NCBI GenBank assembly: GCA_022773825.1
Contig: JALFOF010000077.1
Location: 1-52,127 of the forward strand
DNA length: 52,127 nucleotides
Origin: Prevotella sp.
GTDB lineage: Bacteria; Bacteroidota; Bacteroidia; Bacteroidales; Bacteroidaceae
Direction of reading: 5' to 3'
The position numbers were made by a program, and so were the translations under genes. Shown piece by piece: positions 35,311 through 43,606 of this stretch (position 1 is the stretch's first letter; each line of letters opens with the position of its first letter). The notes under the pieces were generated by a model. That model was given only the letters and a program-made list of their open reading frames with translations, had not been told where the DNA came from and did no database searches.

Positions 35311-36591
35311 ATGAAAAGAAACCTTGAGACAATCTGCATCCACGGAGGATGGAAGGCAGGAAAGGGCGAGCCTCAGCAGCTGCCCATCTACCAGAGTACA
35401 ACGTTTAAGTACGAGACAAGCGAGCAAATGGCACGCCTCTTCGACCTGAAAGACACAGGATACTTCTACACCCGACTGGCAAACCCTACCAACGACGCAG
35501 TGGCAAAGAAGATAGCAGCCCTCGAAGGCGGCGTGGGAGCGGTGCTGACAAGCAGCGGACAGGCGGCGAACTTCTACGCCGTGTTCAACATCTGCGAAGC
35601 GGGCGACCACTTCATTACCAGCAACACCATCTACGGCGGCACCTTCAACCTCTTCGGGGTGACAATGAAGAAACTGGGAATAGAATGTACCTTTATAGAC
35701 CCGGAATGGGATGACGAGCGAATAGAAAAGGAGTTCCGCCCCAACACCAAATGCTTCTTCGGCGAAACAATATCAAACCCCGGAGGAAACGTGTTCGACA
35801 TAGAACGCTTCGCCAACATGGCTCACCGCCACGGAGTGCCACTCATAGTGGACAACACTTTCGCCACGCCAATAAACTGCCGCCCCTTCGAGTGGGGATG
35901 CGACATCGTGACCCACTCCACCACAAAGTATATGGACGGACACGCCACACAGGTCGGTGGCGCGGTGGTGGACAGCGGCAACTTCGACTGGCAGGCTTAC
36001 CCCGACAAGTTCAAGGGGCTGACAACGCCGGACGAGTCATACCACGGACTGACATACACCAAATCATTCGGCAAGATGGCATACACCACCAAGCTGGTGA
36101 GCCAGCTAATGCGCGACCTTGGCAGTATTCCCGGTCCACAAAACTCGTTCCTGCTCAACATTGGACTTGAGACCCTGCACCTGAGGATGCGCCAACACTG
36201 CGAGAACGCACAGAAAGTAGCGGAATGGCTGGAGAAGAACGACAAGGTGGCGTGGGTGAACTACGCCGGACTGCCATCGAACAAATACCACGCTCTGGCA
36301 CAGAAATACATGCCAAACGGCACCTGCGGCGTGATAGCCTTCGGCCTGAAAGGCACGCGCGAGGACGCTATCAAGTTCATGGACAACCTAGATTTCATCT
36401 CTATTGTGACGCACGTGGCGGACGCACGCACCTGTGTGCTGCACCCAGCAAGCCACACACACCGCCAGATGTCTGACGAACAGCTGCGCGAAGCTGGCGT
36501 GGCACCAGACCTCGTGCGCCTCTCCGTAGGCATAGAGAACGCCGAAGACATCATCAATGACCTGCAACAGGCGATGGATAAGATGGCGTAA
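35311..36591 (+). CDS. metY: O-acetylhomoserine sulfhydrylase / cysteine synthase-type PLP enzyme
   Basis: The 426-residue protein belongs to the Cys/Met metabolism PLP-dependent family. PLP-binding Lys206 lies in HSTTKYMDGHA. Other landmarks are ETICIHGGW at the start, YTRLANPTNDAVAKKIAALEGG, LTSSGQAANFY, ETISNPGG, IVDNTFATP and the C-terminal HPASHTHRQ. Such enzymes make homocysteine from O-acetylhomoserine and sulfide. It starts 18 bases after the MlaF-like gene and may be co-transcribed with it, without an evident functional link. A strong hairpin follows the stop. Confidence 0.93.
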   Translation: MKRNLETICIHGGWKAGKGEPQQLPIYQSTTFKYETSEQMARLFDLKDTGYFYTRLANPTNDAVAKKIAALEGGVGAVLTSSGQAANFYAVFNICEAGDHFITSNTIYGGTFNLFGVTMKKLGIECTFIDPEWDDERIEKEFRPNTKCFFGETISNPGGNVFDIERFANMAHRHGVPLIVDNTFATPINCRPFEWGCDIVTHSTTKYMDGHATQVGGAVVDSGNFDWQAYPDKFKGLTTPDESYHGLTYTKSFGKMAYTTKLVSQLMRDLGSIPGPQNSFLLNIGLETLHLRMRQHCENAQKVAEWLEKNDKVAWVNYAGLPSNKYHALAQKYMPNGTCGVIAFGLKGTREDAIKFMDNLDFISIVTHVADARTCVLHPASHTHRQMSDEQLREAGVAPDLVRLSVGIENAEDIINDLQQAMDKMA

Positions 36592-36612
36592 GGCTGAGCA
36601 ATACATAAGTAA

Positions 36613-36655
36613 CCGCCGCCCCAGAGCAATGCAACTCTGAGGCGGCGGCTTTATT
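36613..36655 (+). terminator. Intrinsic terminator after metY
   Basis: CCGCCGCCCCAGAG (36613-36626) pairs with CTCTGAGGCGGCGG (36635-36648) with one mismatch, and is followed by CTTTATT. It lies 21 bases past the stop. Confidence 0.8.
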
Positions 36656-36686
36656 ATCTCCTTAAAATCGGTCAACAGATTTGGTG

Positions 36687-36793
36687 TAAAAACTATGCTC
36701 TCACCATGCAATCGCTATGCCTTCACCATGTAATCGCTATGCCTTCACCATGTAATCGCTATGCCTTCACCTTGCAATCGCATAGTGATTACT
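36687..36793. repeat. Array F of the 22-bp dyad repeat, with terminal inverted unit
   Basis: Four to five units at 22-base steps read GTAATCGCTATGC or GCAATCGCTATGC on the plus strand, with CCTTCACC in place of the usual TTTTAC. The last unit (36780-36792) is inverted (GCATAGTGATTAC) and can pair with 36752-36764 over 13 bp. It lies 35 bases past the stop of murI. Confidence 0.92.
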
Positions 36794-36827
36794 GCGTGGC
36801 GGTTGCGTATATGGCTTTGCTGGGGCG

Positions 36828-37688
36828 TCAGAGGTCGATGTGGTGCACCTCCACTTCCTCGTGAAGGAACATGGCGGCGCACTCCTTGAAACGCTCGGGC
36901 GACTCGGTGGTGTAGTACTCTGTGGTGCCGTTAGTGCTGCAATGCCGCGCCATAATGGGGTGGCGGTGAAGGTAATCGGCAAGCGATGCCGCGACGTATT
37001 CGCCCTGTGCCACGATGCGTATGTGCGGCGGGGTGACACGGCGGAGGGCGTTCATCAGCAGGGGATAGTGCGTGCAACCGAGTATGATGGTGTCGATAAG
37101 GGGGTCTTTGTCAAGAAGTTGCATGATGCGTTTGCGAACAAAGTATTCCGCTCCCTCGCTTTCCGCCTCGCCTGCCTCCACTATTGCCGCCCATAGTGGG
37201 CATGCCTGCCCCGTGACAACGATGTCGGGATGGAACTTTGCTATCTCAAGGGTGTAGCTCTCAGAGCGCACCGTGCCCTCGGTGGCTACGATGCCGACGT
37301 GGCGTGAGGTGGTGAGGCTACCGAGAACTTCCACCGTCGGGCGTATCACGCCGAGCACTCTGTTGCCGTCCCACGCTGTGTCAGGGGCTTCAGAGGGAAG
37401 GGGATGTAGCCTGTTGTACGTGGGAAGGTCGTTCTGCTGTATGCTTCTCAAGGCCTTGGCGGAGGCTGTGTTGCAGCCGAGGATGACGAGGTGGCAGCCC
37501 ATGGAGAAGAGTTTGAGCACGGCTTGGCGCGTGAAGTCATAGACGACATCGAAGGAGCGCGGGCCGTAGGGGGCGCGGGCGTTGTCGCCAAGGTATATGA
37601 AATCGTGCTCCGGTAGCTTCTTACGCAGCTGCTGGAGTATGGTGAGACCACCGTAGCCAGAGTCGAAGACACCGATGGGGGAGCTCAT
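36828..37688 (-). CDS. murI: Glutamate racemase
   Basis: The 286-residue enzyme interconverts L- and D-glutamate to supply D-Glu for peptidoglycan. Catalytic cysteines are Cys72 in LGCNTASAK and Cys205 in LGCTHYPLL. FDSGYGGLTIL and YLGDNARAPYG are the standard N-terminal motifs, and ATEGTVRS lies at the domain switch. It is the last gene of the outer-membrane assembly operon and its ATG overlaps the preceding ompH stop by 4 bases (37685-37688), which implies translational coupling. Array F of the 22-bp repeat follows the stop. Confidence 0.96.
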   Translation of the reverse strand: MSSPIGVFDSGYGGLTILQQLRKKLPEHDFIYLGDNARAPYGPRSFDVVYDFTRQAVLKLFSMGCHLVILGCNTASAKALRSIQQNDLPTYNRLHPLPSEAPDTAWDGNRVLGVIRPTVEVLGSLTTSRHVGIVATEGTVRSESYTLEIAKFHPDIVVTGQACPLWAAIVEAGEAESEGAEYFVRKRIMQLLDKDPLIDTIILGCTHYPLLMNALRRVTPPHIRIVAQGEYVAASLADYLHRHPIMARHCSTNGTTEYYTTESPERFKECAAMFLHEEVEVHHIDL

Positions 37689-38191
37689 TTCGTAAGGTCT
37701 AAGAGTGTTGCCGTAACGTCTTCAGAGAGCGTTGGCGCGATATAGGGGCAGGCTTCGCTGTCGGTATTGAGTATCACGGCGTAGCCACCTTGCTGCCCTG
37801 CCTTGTCGATGGCGGCCTTCAGCTTGGCGTGAAGGGGTGCCATGGCGTCTTTCTCGGCTTGGGCAAGGAGGCGCTCAGCTTCCTTCTTGAACTGCTCGTT
37901 GCGGTCAAGGAGCGTCTGGAGGTCTGCCTGACGCTTCTGACGGATAGACTCCGCGAGCTTGTTCTGCTGGTCAAGGAAGAGCTCGTACTTCTCGTTGAAC
38001 TCCTTTTGCGCTGCTTCCAGTTCTGCCGCATACTGCTGACGGAGCTTGTCAACGCTTGCCACGGCGGTGCTGTACGCTGGCATTGAGCGCAGGACGGCAT
38101 TGTAACTGAAGTATCCTATCTTGAGGTCCTGCGCCTGAGAGGTGAGGAGTGTAGAGAGAAGGAGTGTCAGTATTAAGATTGTTTTCTTCAT
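37685..38191 (-). CDS. OmpH/Skp-family periplasmic chaperone (paralogue 3)
   Basis: The product (about 168 residues from MKKTILIL at 38191) has a signal peptide (cleavage near SQAQ) and a charged coiled coil (about residues 45-125), then a conserved beta-strand end with GYAVILNTDSEACPYIAP. Skp/OmpH proteins trap unfolded outer-membrane proteins and keep them soluble for BamA. The Met further upstream (38230) is unlikely because the signal peptide begins at 38191. Its stop overlaps the murI start. It is one of three paralogues in a row. Confidence 0.88.
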   Translation of the reverse strand: MKKTILILTLLLSTLLTSQAQDLKIGYFSYNAVLRSMPAYSTAVASVDKLRQQYAAELEAAQKEFNEKYELFLDQQNKLAESIRQKRQADLQTLLDRNEQFKKEAERLLAQAEKDAMAPLHAKLKAAIDKAGQQGGYAVILNTDSEACPYIAPTLSEDVTATLLDLTK

Positions 38192-38227
38192 AATAAGGAT
38201 GTGGTTGATGGTTCGTGGTATGGCAAT

Positions 38228-38300
38228 CACCCCTCTGTCTCCACGGCGGAGGACAGCACTGCCATGCTGGCGTCGTCCCTGCGGTGGAGGCAGAGGGGTG
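38228..38300 (-). other. Long hairpin between ompH paralogues 2 and 3
   Basis: The 17-base arm at 38228-38244 pairs with 38284-38300 with one wobble, leaving a 39-base loop. It lies in the 126-base gap between two co-directional ompH genes, so it should form in the operon mRNA. A role as an RNase barrier or attenuator is my inference; no T-tract follows on the minus strand. Confidence 0.75.
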
Positions 38301-38317
38301 CGTCTGCCGTGTGATGT

Positions 38318-38818
38318 TTACTTCAGCTTGTTGATTTCAGCCTTTACCTCTGACGTTACGTCCTTGGAGCCAGTGCCGATATAGAGGGCCGCGCCCTGCT
38401 CGAAGATGTAGGTGTACTGCCCTGCCTTGCCCACATTCTGTATGGCTGTGATGACCTTCTGCTGTATAGGCTGCATCTTCTCGGTCTGCTGCTTCTGGAA
38501 TTCCTGCTGGTTCTGCTGCGCGGTCTGCTGTATCTTGGCATACATATCCTGCAGGGTCTTTTCCTGTTCCTGCTGCGCTGTGGCACTCATGGTAGCCTTG
38601 TTCTTCTCATACTCCTCGGCCTTGCGCTGGAGTTCTTCCTGCATGGCTTTGAGGTCGTTCTCGTACTGCTGCGCTATTGCCTGCAACTCGCCGTTGACTT
38701 TGGTGAGTTCCGGGAGGCTCTGCATGATGGACTGTGTGTCAACATGACCGAACTTCTGTGCGTTTGCACCGAGTGTTACCGCAAATACAGCAACGAGTGC
38801 GATGATAATCTTTTTCAT
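38318..38818 (-). CDS. OmpH/Skp-family periplasmic chaperone (paralogue 2)
   Basis: The 166-residue protein has a signal peptide (MKKIIIALVAVFAVTLGA) and a Gln/Glu/Lys-rich coiled coil (about residues 45-130: QQYENDLKAMQEELQRKAEE, QQNQQEFQKQQTEKMQPIQQ), then GQYTYIFEQGAALYIG. This is the OmpH/Skp plan for a periplasmic holdase. The coiled coil is unusually rich in Gln. Long hairpins lie in the gaps on both sides. Encoded between the two other paralogues. Confidence 0.9.
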   Translation of the reverse strand: MKKIIIALVAVFAVTLGANAQKFGHVDTQSIMQSLPELTKVNGELQAIAQQYENDLKAMQEELQRKAEEYEKNKATMSATAQQEQEKTLQDMYAKIQQTAQQNQQEFQKQQTEKMQPIQQKVITAIQNVGKAGQYTYIFEQGAALYIGTGSKDVTSEVKAEINKLK

Positions 38819-38863
38819 TTCTTTCGTTTATAATGTTTTTGTTGTTAATAATTTCATTGTCAT

Positions 38864-38919
38864 AAGACTGTCACGGGCTTGCCTGCCCTGTGTGCCTGCG
38901 GGCTGGGCGGGACGGTCTT
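38864..38919 (-). other. Hairpin between ompH paralogues 1 and 2
   Basis: AAGACTGTC (38864-38872) pairs with GACGGTCTT (38911-38919), with further partial GC pairing inside (ACGGGCTTGCCTGCCC with GGGCTGGGCGG). It lies in the 114-base gap between the two genes, close to the start of paralogue 2. Confidence 0.55.
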
Positions 38920-38932
38920 GCCGGGCGGGATG

Positions 38933-39439
38933 TTAGTAGCCGAGCTTCTGAAGCACCTCGTTGGAGATGTCAATCTTGGGCGACGCGAAGATGATACCAC
39001 TGTCGGAGGCGCGGTCAAGCACCATCTGATAGCCGCGAAGCTCTGACACTTCCTTCACGGCGTTGTATATCTCGTCTTGTATTGGCGACATGAGGCTCTC
39101 GCGTTTCTTGAAGAGTTCGCCCTCGGGACCGAAGTATTTCTTCTTCAGGTCCGCGGCTTCCTTCTCCTTTTGCATTATAGCGTCCTGCTTTTTCTGCTTC
39201 TGTTCTTGCGAGAGGAACACCACCTCGTTCTGGTAGTTCTTATACATAGTGCTGGCTTCGGTGTTGAGTGCCTCCACTTCTGCCTGCCATCGCTTCGACA
39301 CCTGTGCCAGCTGCTCGTTGGCACGCTCGTATGCCGGGATGTTTTTCAGTATGTATTCCATGTCGATGAGTGCGTACTTCTGCGCGTTTGCGGCAAGGGC
39401 AGCACACAGGATTAACAGTGTTGACAGTAGTTTTTTCAT
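38933..39439 (-). CDS. OmpH/Skp-family periplasmic chaperone (paralogue 1)
   Basis: The product (about 168 residues from MKKLLSTLLILCAALA at 39439) has a signal peptide, then YALIDMEYILKNIPAYERANEQL, a long coiled coil (about residues 45-125) and the ending GYQMVLDRASDSGIIFASPKIDIS. It is the Skp/OmpH copy nearest to bamA, as is common in Bacteroidetes operons, with 31 bases between them. An extension to 39553 lies inside bamA and is not supported. Confidence 0.92.
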   Translation of the reverse strand: MKKLLSTLLILCAALAANAQKYALIDMEYILKNIPAYERANEQLAQVSKRWQAEVEALNTEASTMYKNYQNEVVFLSQEQKQKKQDAIMQKEKEAADLKKKYFGPEGELFKKRESLMSPIQDEIYNAVKEVSELRGYQMVLDRASDSGIIFASPKIDISNEVLQKLGY

Positions 39440-39470
39440 ATTCCGTACAGTTATTAGCGTTGATATTTCA

Positions 39471-42092
39471 TCAGAATTCCTGTCCAAGGATGAAGTGGAA
39501 GTTGCTTCCGCCTTTCGTGCCATAGACCTTGTCGAAGCCGTATGCCCAGTCAAGTCCCATGAGACCGACCATCGGCAGGAAGATGCGCACGCCCAGACCG
39601 GCGGAGCGTTTCATGTCGAACGGGTTGAAATTCTTGGTGTCGTTCCATGCGTTTCCTGCCTCGGCGAAGCCCAATCCGTAGATGATGGTGTTGCCAAGGA
39701 GGAACGGATAGCGCAGTTCCACAGAGAAACGGTCGTAGGCATAGCCCGAAGCGCCGTACGGGGTCAATGCTCCGTTCTCGTAACCGCGCAGGCCTATCGT
39801 CTCTTCCGCGTAGCTGCTGGAGTATCCGGACATACCGTCGCCACCCATGTAGAAGGTCTCAAAGGGCGACTTGTTGTGCTTGTTGTACGAGCCAAGGAGG
39901 CCCATTTCCGCCCTCGTCATTAAGACAAAGCACTTCTGCGCGCTTGAAAGTGCGGTGTAAGTCTTTGACTTGAACTTCCATTTATGATACTCTATCCATC
40001 GGTATTTCTCCTGTTGCTCGGCGGCGTATGTAGAGGAATACACGTCGGTGGCGAGGTGTTCGTAGTCTTTGTTGTTAAAGAGCGACCATGGCGGAGTGGC
40101 CGTTACCGACAGTTCGAAGGTGGAACCGCTGCGTGGGAACATCTGGTTGTCGGTGGAGGTGCGCGCCAGTGTCAGCCCAAGGTTAAGGTTATTACAGTTT
40201 CCGTTGCTAACAAGGAAGTAGTTCCAGTTCTTCAATATATAGCGAGTGTATGACAAATTCGCCATGAGGGTGAAGTAATCGTCGGGCCAACGCAGGCGTT
40301 TGCCCCAGCCGATAGAGCCTCCCAGCAGCTGGACATACTTGTCCGGGTCGTAGTAGTTCTCGTAAGAAGAGTAGTTATACGATGACCCATAGCCGCCATA
40401 ATAGTAGCTATAGTTGTTGTACCAGCTTGAGTTATAGTAGTTGGAGTTAACGTCTGTCTGCTTGGAATAGAATACTCCGACGCTGAACTGTATAGGTCTC
40501 TTTCCTCCGAACCATGCTGTTGAGTATGAGATGTTGTAGGACTGATAGTACGTTCCGTTGGTCTGTGCGCCGATAGAGAGCGTCTCTCCATCGCCGACGG
40601 GCAGTATTCCACGGTGTTCCTTATTGCGATTGAAGAGGTTAGCCATGGAGAAATTGTTAAGTTTCAGTCCTATTCTGCCTATCACGCCAGTCTGTCCCCA
40701 TCCCAATGAGAACTCTATTTGGTCGTTAGACTTCTGCTCCAACGGCCATGTTATGTCCACTGTACCGTCCTCGCCGTTAGGCACTACGTCCGGCTGCACT
40801 TTCTCCTGGTCGAAGTGTCCCATAGAGGCTATCTCGCGAGCGGAGCGCATCAGCGCCGACTTTGAGAAGAGATCACCCGGCTTTACGCGCAGTTCCCGGC
40901 GTACAACCTTCTCGTATAGCCTCGTGTTACCAGTGATACGGACGTGTGATATGTGCGCCTGCATACCCTCCCTGATACGCATTTCGAGGTCAATGCTGTC
41001 GCCAACGATGTTTATTTCCACTGGTTCAAGGTCGTAGAAGATATATCCGTTGTCCCAATAAGCGTTGCCAACGGCATCCTCGTCCTCCTTAAGTCTTTTG
41101 TTAAGGAGTGTCTGGTTATACACATCCCCTTTCTTTATGCCGAGCATTCTGGCAAGCACGTCGGTCTTATAGACGGTGTTTCCCGCCCACGTAATGTTGC
41201 GAATGTAGTATTTCTTGCCCTCGCGCACCTTGAGATAGATATTCACATGCTTCTCGTCATGGTAGGAAACGCTGTCCTCAAGGATAATGGCGTCGCGGTA
41301 ACCCAGCTCGTTATACTTCGTTATAAGGCTCTGCTTGTCCTCCTCGTAACGCTCCGGCGTGAACTTCTTTTTCTTGAATATGTTCTTGAACTTGTTGACT
41401 TCGTGCAGGTTTTGCAACGCTCCCTTTGAGAACATCCCGCCCTTCAGCATCTTGTCCGTTATCTCCTCGTTGCCATCAATGGTAATTTTTTTGACCTTGG
41501 TCTTTTGCTTTTTGTCCACATCAATGTCGAGAATGACGTAGTTTTTCTGCGTCACGTCGTCACGTTGCGTTATCGTCACCTCCGCGTTCTTAAAGCCCTT
41601 GCTCTCGAAGTACCTCTGTGCGAGCAGCTTAGCGCGTGCCATCATGTTTGGAGTTATCTGCGAACCTTTAAGCAATCCGAGCTTCTGCTCCAGGTCGCTG
41701 CGTTCCGATTTTTTCTTCAAACCGTAATAATTGATGCTGCTCACGCGCGGCCTTGTCTTGAGATATATGTGCAGGTATATGGAGTCCGCCACGATAGAGT
41801 CCGCCGCTATCCTCACTTCTGAGAACAGGCCGTGCTTCCAATACCTCTTCACCGCCTCTGTTATCTCGCTTCCGGGCACACTGATTTCCTGCCCTACGGA
41901 CAGTCCTGATATGCCCGTGAGCATATAGTCCTCGTAGTCTTCCACTCCGCTGACGGCAATGGAGGCAATGGTACACATACGTACCTTGGACATATATGAG
42001 ATGTCGGGGTTGACTATCTTCTCCTGTGCGCTGGTTCTCACGGCGCAAAGCAGCAGTGCCAGCATCAGGAGGAAGTTGCATTTTGAAAACAT
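39471..42092 (-). CDS. bamA: Outer membrane protein assembly factor BamA
   Basis: The 873-residue protein has a signal peptide (about 1-22), about five POTRA modules (about residues 35-430; for example ISVSGVEDYEDYMLTGISGL, ITIDGNEEITDKMLKGGMFS, YYIRNITWAGNTVYKTDVLARML and ISHVRITGNTRLYEKVVRRELRVKPGD) and a C-terminal Omp85 barrel (about 440-873) that ends with the aromatic-final strand FHFILGQEF. BamA inserts beta-barrel proteins into the outer membrane. A loop at about residues 546-586 is extremely rich in Tyr, Asn, Ser and Gly. It lies between uppS (3 bases away) and the first ompH gene. Confidence 0.95.
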   Translation of the reverse strand: MFSKCNFLLMLALLLCAVRTSAQEKIVNPDISYMSKVRMCTIASIAVSGVEDYEDYMLTGISGLSVGQEISVPGSEITEAVKRYWKHGLFSEVRIAADSIVADSIYLHIYLKTRPRVSSINYYGLKKKSERSDLEQKLGLLKGSQITPNMMARAKLLAQRYFESKGFKNAEVTITQRDDVTQKNYVILDIDVDKKQKTKVKKITIDGNEEITDKMLKGGMFSKGALQNLHEVNKFKNIFKKKKFTPERYEEDKQSLITKYNELGYRDAIILEDSVSYHDEKHVNIYLKVREGKKYYIRNITWAGNTVYKTDVLARMLGIKKGDVYNQTLLNKRLKEDEDAVGNAYWDNGYIFYDLEPVEINIVGDSIDLEMRIREGMQAHISHVRITGNTRLYEKVVRRELRVKPGDLFSKSALMRSAREIASMGHFDQEKVQPDVVPNGEDGTVDITWPLEQKSNDQIEFSLGWGQTGVIGRIGLKLNNFSMANLFNRNKEHRGILPVGDGETLSIGAQTNGTYYQSYNISYSTAWFGGKRPIQFSVGVFYSKQTDVNSNYYNSSWYNNYSYYYGGYGSSYNYSSYENYYDPDKYVQLLGGSIGWGKRLRWPDDYFTLMANLSYTRYILKNWNYFLVSNGNCNNLNLGLTLARTSTDNQMFPRSGSTFELSVTATPPWSLFNNKDYEHLATDVYSSTYAAEQQEKYRWIEYHKWKFKSKTYTALSSAQKCFVLMTRAEMGLLGSYNKHNKSPFETFYMGGDGMSGYSSSYAEETIGLRGYENGALTPYGASGYAYDRFSVELRYPFLLGNTIIYGLGFAEAGNAWNDTKNFNPFDMKRSAGLGVRIFLPMVGLMGLDWAYGFDKVYGTKGGSNFHFILGQEF

Positions 42093-42095
42093 ATA

Positions 42096-42842
42096 TTAGC
42101 CTTTGTATTGTTCTGATTGCTCTGCTTCTATCTGTGCCTCTGTCTTTCCGAAGCGTCGTTGCCTTGTCTGGTAGTACTCTACCGCCTTCACCAGATCGTC
42201 CATGCAGAAGTCTGGCCAATAGACTGGTGTGAAATACAGTTCGGAATAGGCTATCTGCCAGAGCAGGTAGTTTGATATTCTCTGCTCTCCGCCGGTGCGT
42301 ATGAGCAGGTCCGGGTCAGGCATGAAGCTGGTATTGAGATGCTCCGACACCGTATCCTCGTTGATATCGTCCACGTTTATCGTCCCTTCCTTCACCTTCT
42401 GCGCTATCAGTTTCGTGGCGTTTGTTATCTCCCACCTTGAGGAATAGCTCAATGCCACGATAACGGTCATGCGGTCGTACGAGGCGGTATGTTCCTCCGT
42501 CTCGCGCAATCTGTTACGCACCGCCTCAGGCATACGTGAATAGTCGCCTATCACCCTGAAGCGAACGTTGTTCTTGTCGAACAGTTCCGTGGTCAATTGT
42601 GTCAGCACGAGGTCCATCAGCGCTGCCACCTCCTCCGGCGGTCTGTTCCAGTTCTCTGTGGAGAAGGCGTACAGTGTGAGGTATTTCACACCGAGGCGGA
42701 CGCAGTCCGCCGTGATTTGGCGTATGGTATCCGTGCCTGCCGCGTGTCCGAAACTACGTGGTTTCCCACGCTCTGTGGCCCATCGGCCGTTGCCATCCAT
42801 GATGATGGCGATATGCGTTGGTATGCGTTTTGGGTCTATCAT
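42096..42842 (-). CDS. uppS: Isoprenyl (undecaprenyl diphosphate) transferase
   Basis: The 248-residue cytosolic enzyme extends farnesyl diphosphate with isopentenyl units to undecaprenyl diphosphate, the lipid carrier for cell-wall and LPS sugars. AIIMDGNGRWA holds the essential Asp16; GHAAGTDTIR, LTLYAFSTENWNRP, and PDLLIRTGGEQRISNYLLWQIAYSELYF follow in the expected order. Its start codon immediately abuts the DUF6089 stop (42843-42845), with no gap, and bamA follows 3 bases after its own stop. This tight arrangement indicates one operon. Confidence 0.96.
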   Translation of the reverse strand: MIDPKRIPTHIAIIMDGNGRWATERGKPRSFGHAAGTDTIRQITADCVRLGVKYLTLYAFSTENWNRPPEEVAALMDLVLTQLTTELFDKNNVRFRVIGDYSRMPEAVRNRLRETEEHTASYDRMTVIVALSYSSRWEITNATKLIAQKVKEGTINVDDINEDTVSEHLNTSFMPDPDLLIRTGGEQRISNYLLWQIAYSELYFTPVYWPDFCMDDLVKAVEYYQTRQRRFGKTEAQIEAEQSEQYKG

Positions 42843-43592
42843 TTATCTTTCTTTTTGGCAATTAGGGCATTTGGGTGAGAAACTGTATGTCAGTGCGAGC
42901 ATCAGCGTGGAGTAGCAGTCGGTATTCTTGAACGCTCCCGAACTGCTGACGCGGTACGGGTCCTTCACCCCGTCTATGTAGTCACTGAACGAGAAGTGCA
43001 TCTGCCAGTCGAGCGAGAGGTTCAGCCGGTCGCCTATCTTGTACTTCACGCCCAGCCCTATGGGCACGTTGGCGGTGAAGGTACTCTTCGATGAGGAATA
43101 TGGCGCGGGCGATGAGTAGTCCCACATGCCGTCTTTACACTTCACGTATGTCATTCCCAGTCCCAGCGACACGAAGGGTGTGACGCGCTTTGCGCCCCTG
43201 TACTCGTGCCCAGTGCCGTATGGGAAGAAGTTATATTCGTAGGTAGCGGAGAGGTCTCCCAGCGTGTTCTTGAACGAATAGCCGCTGTTTTGCAGGTCGG
43301 GATATACCGTGTTCACCCCTCCGAGGTCTCCTTTCACCTGTGTGTACATGGCGGCTATGCGCACCGCCATATAGGGGTTCATTATGGCTCGGAACACTAT
43401 CGCTCCCGAAGGCTGCATCCCTTTGAACAGCCCGTCGTTAAAGTCGCCTTGATAGGCGGTAGCACCAACGCCGGCACCTATCTCCATGCGGTACTCCACA
43501 TCGTTCTGCGCTGCCGCCCTGTGGGCTGCCGCGGCGAGGAGAGTCACCACGAAGGTGAGCTTTGCGAGTATATTATAATAATGTATGCGCAC
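42843..43592 (-). CDS. DUF6089 / PorG-like outer-membrane beta-barrel protein
   Basis: The 249-residue protein has a signal peptide (cleavage near HRAAAQ, residue 29) and an eight-strand type barrel pattern (RMEIGAGVGATAYQGDFND, AIMNPYMAVRIAAMYTQVKGDLGG, ATYEYNFFPYG, VTPFVSLGLGMTYVKCKD). It resembles the DUF6089 family and PorG, a barrel that in type IX secretion systems supports the translocon. In this operon it precedes uppS and bamA, an order I recall from Bacteroidales. Two cysteines near the end (PKCPNCQKER) are a distinct small motif. Its specific role is not proven here. Confidence 0.82.
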   Translation of the reverse strand: MRIHYYNILAKLTFVVTLLAAAAHRAAAQNDVEYRMEIGAGVGATAYQGDFNDGLFKGMQPSGAIVFRAIMNPYMAVRIAAMYTQVKGDLGGVNTVYPDLQNSGYSFKNTLGDLSATYEYNFFPYGTGHEYRGAKRVTPFVSLGLGMTYVKCKDGMWDYSSPAPYSSSKSTFTANVPIGLGVKYKIGDRLNLSLDWQMHFSFSDYIDGVKDPYRVSSSGAFKNTDCYSTLMLALTYSFSPKCPNCQKER

Positions 43593-43606
43593 GCGTATGT
43601 GTTACT

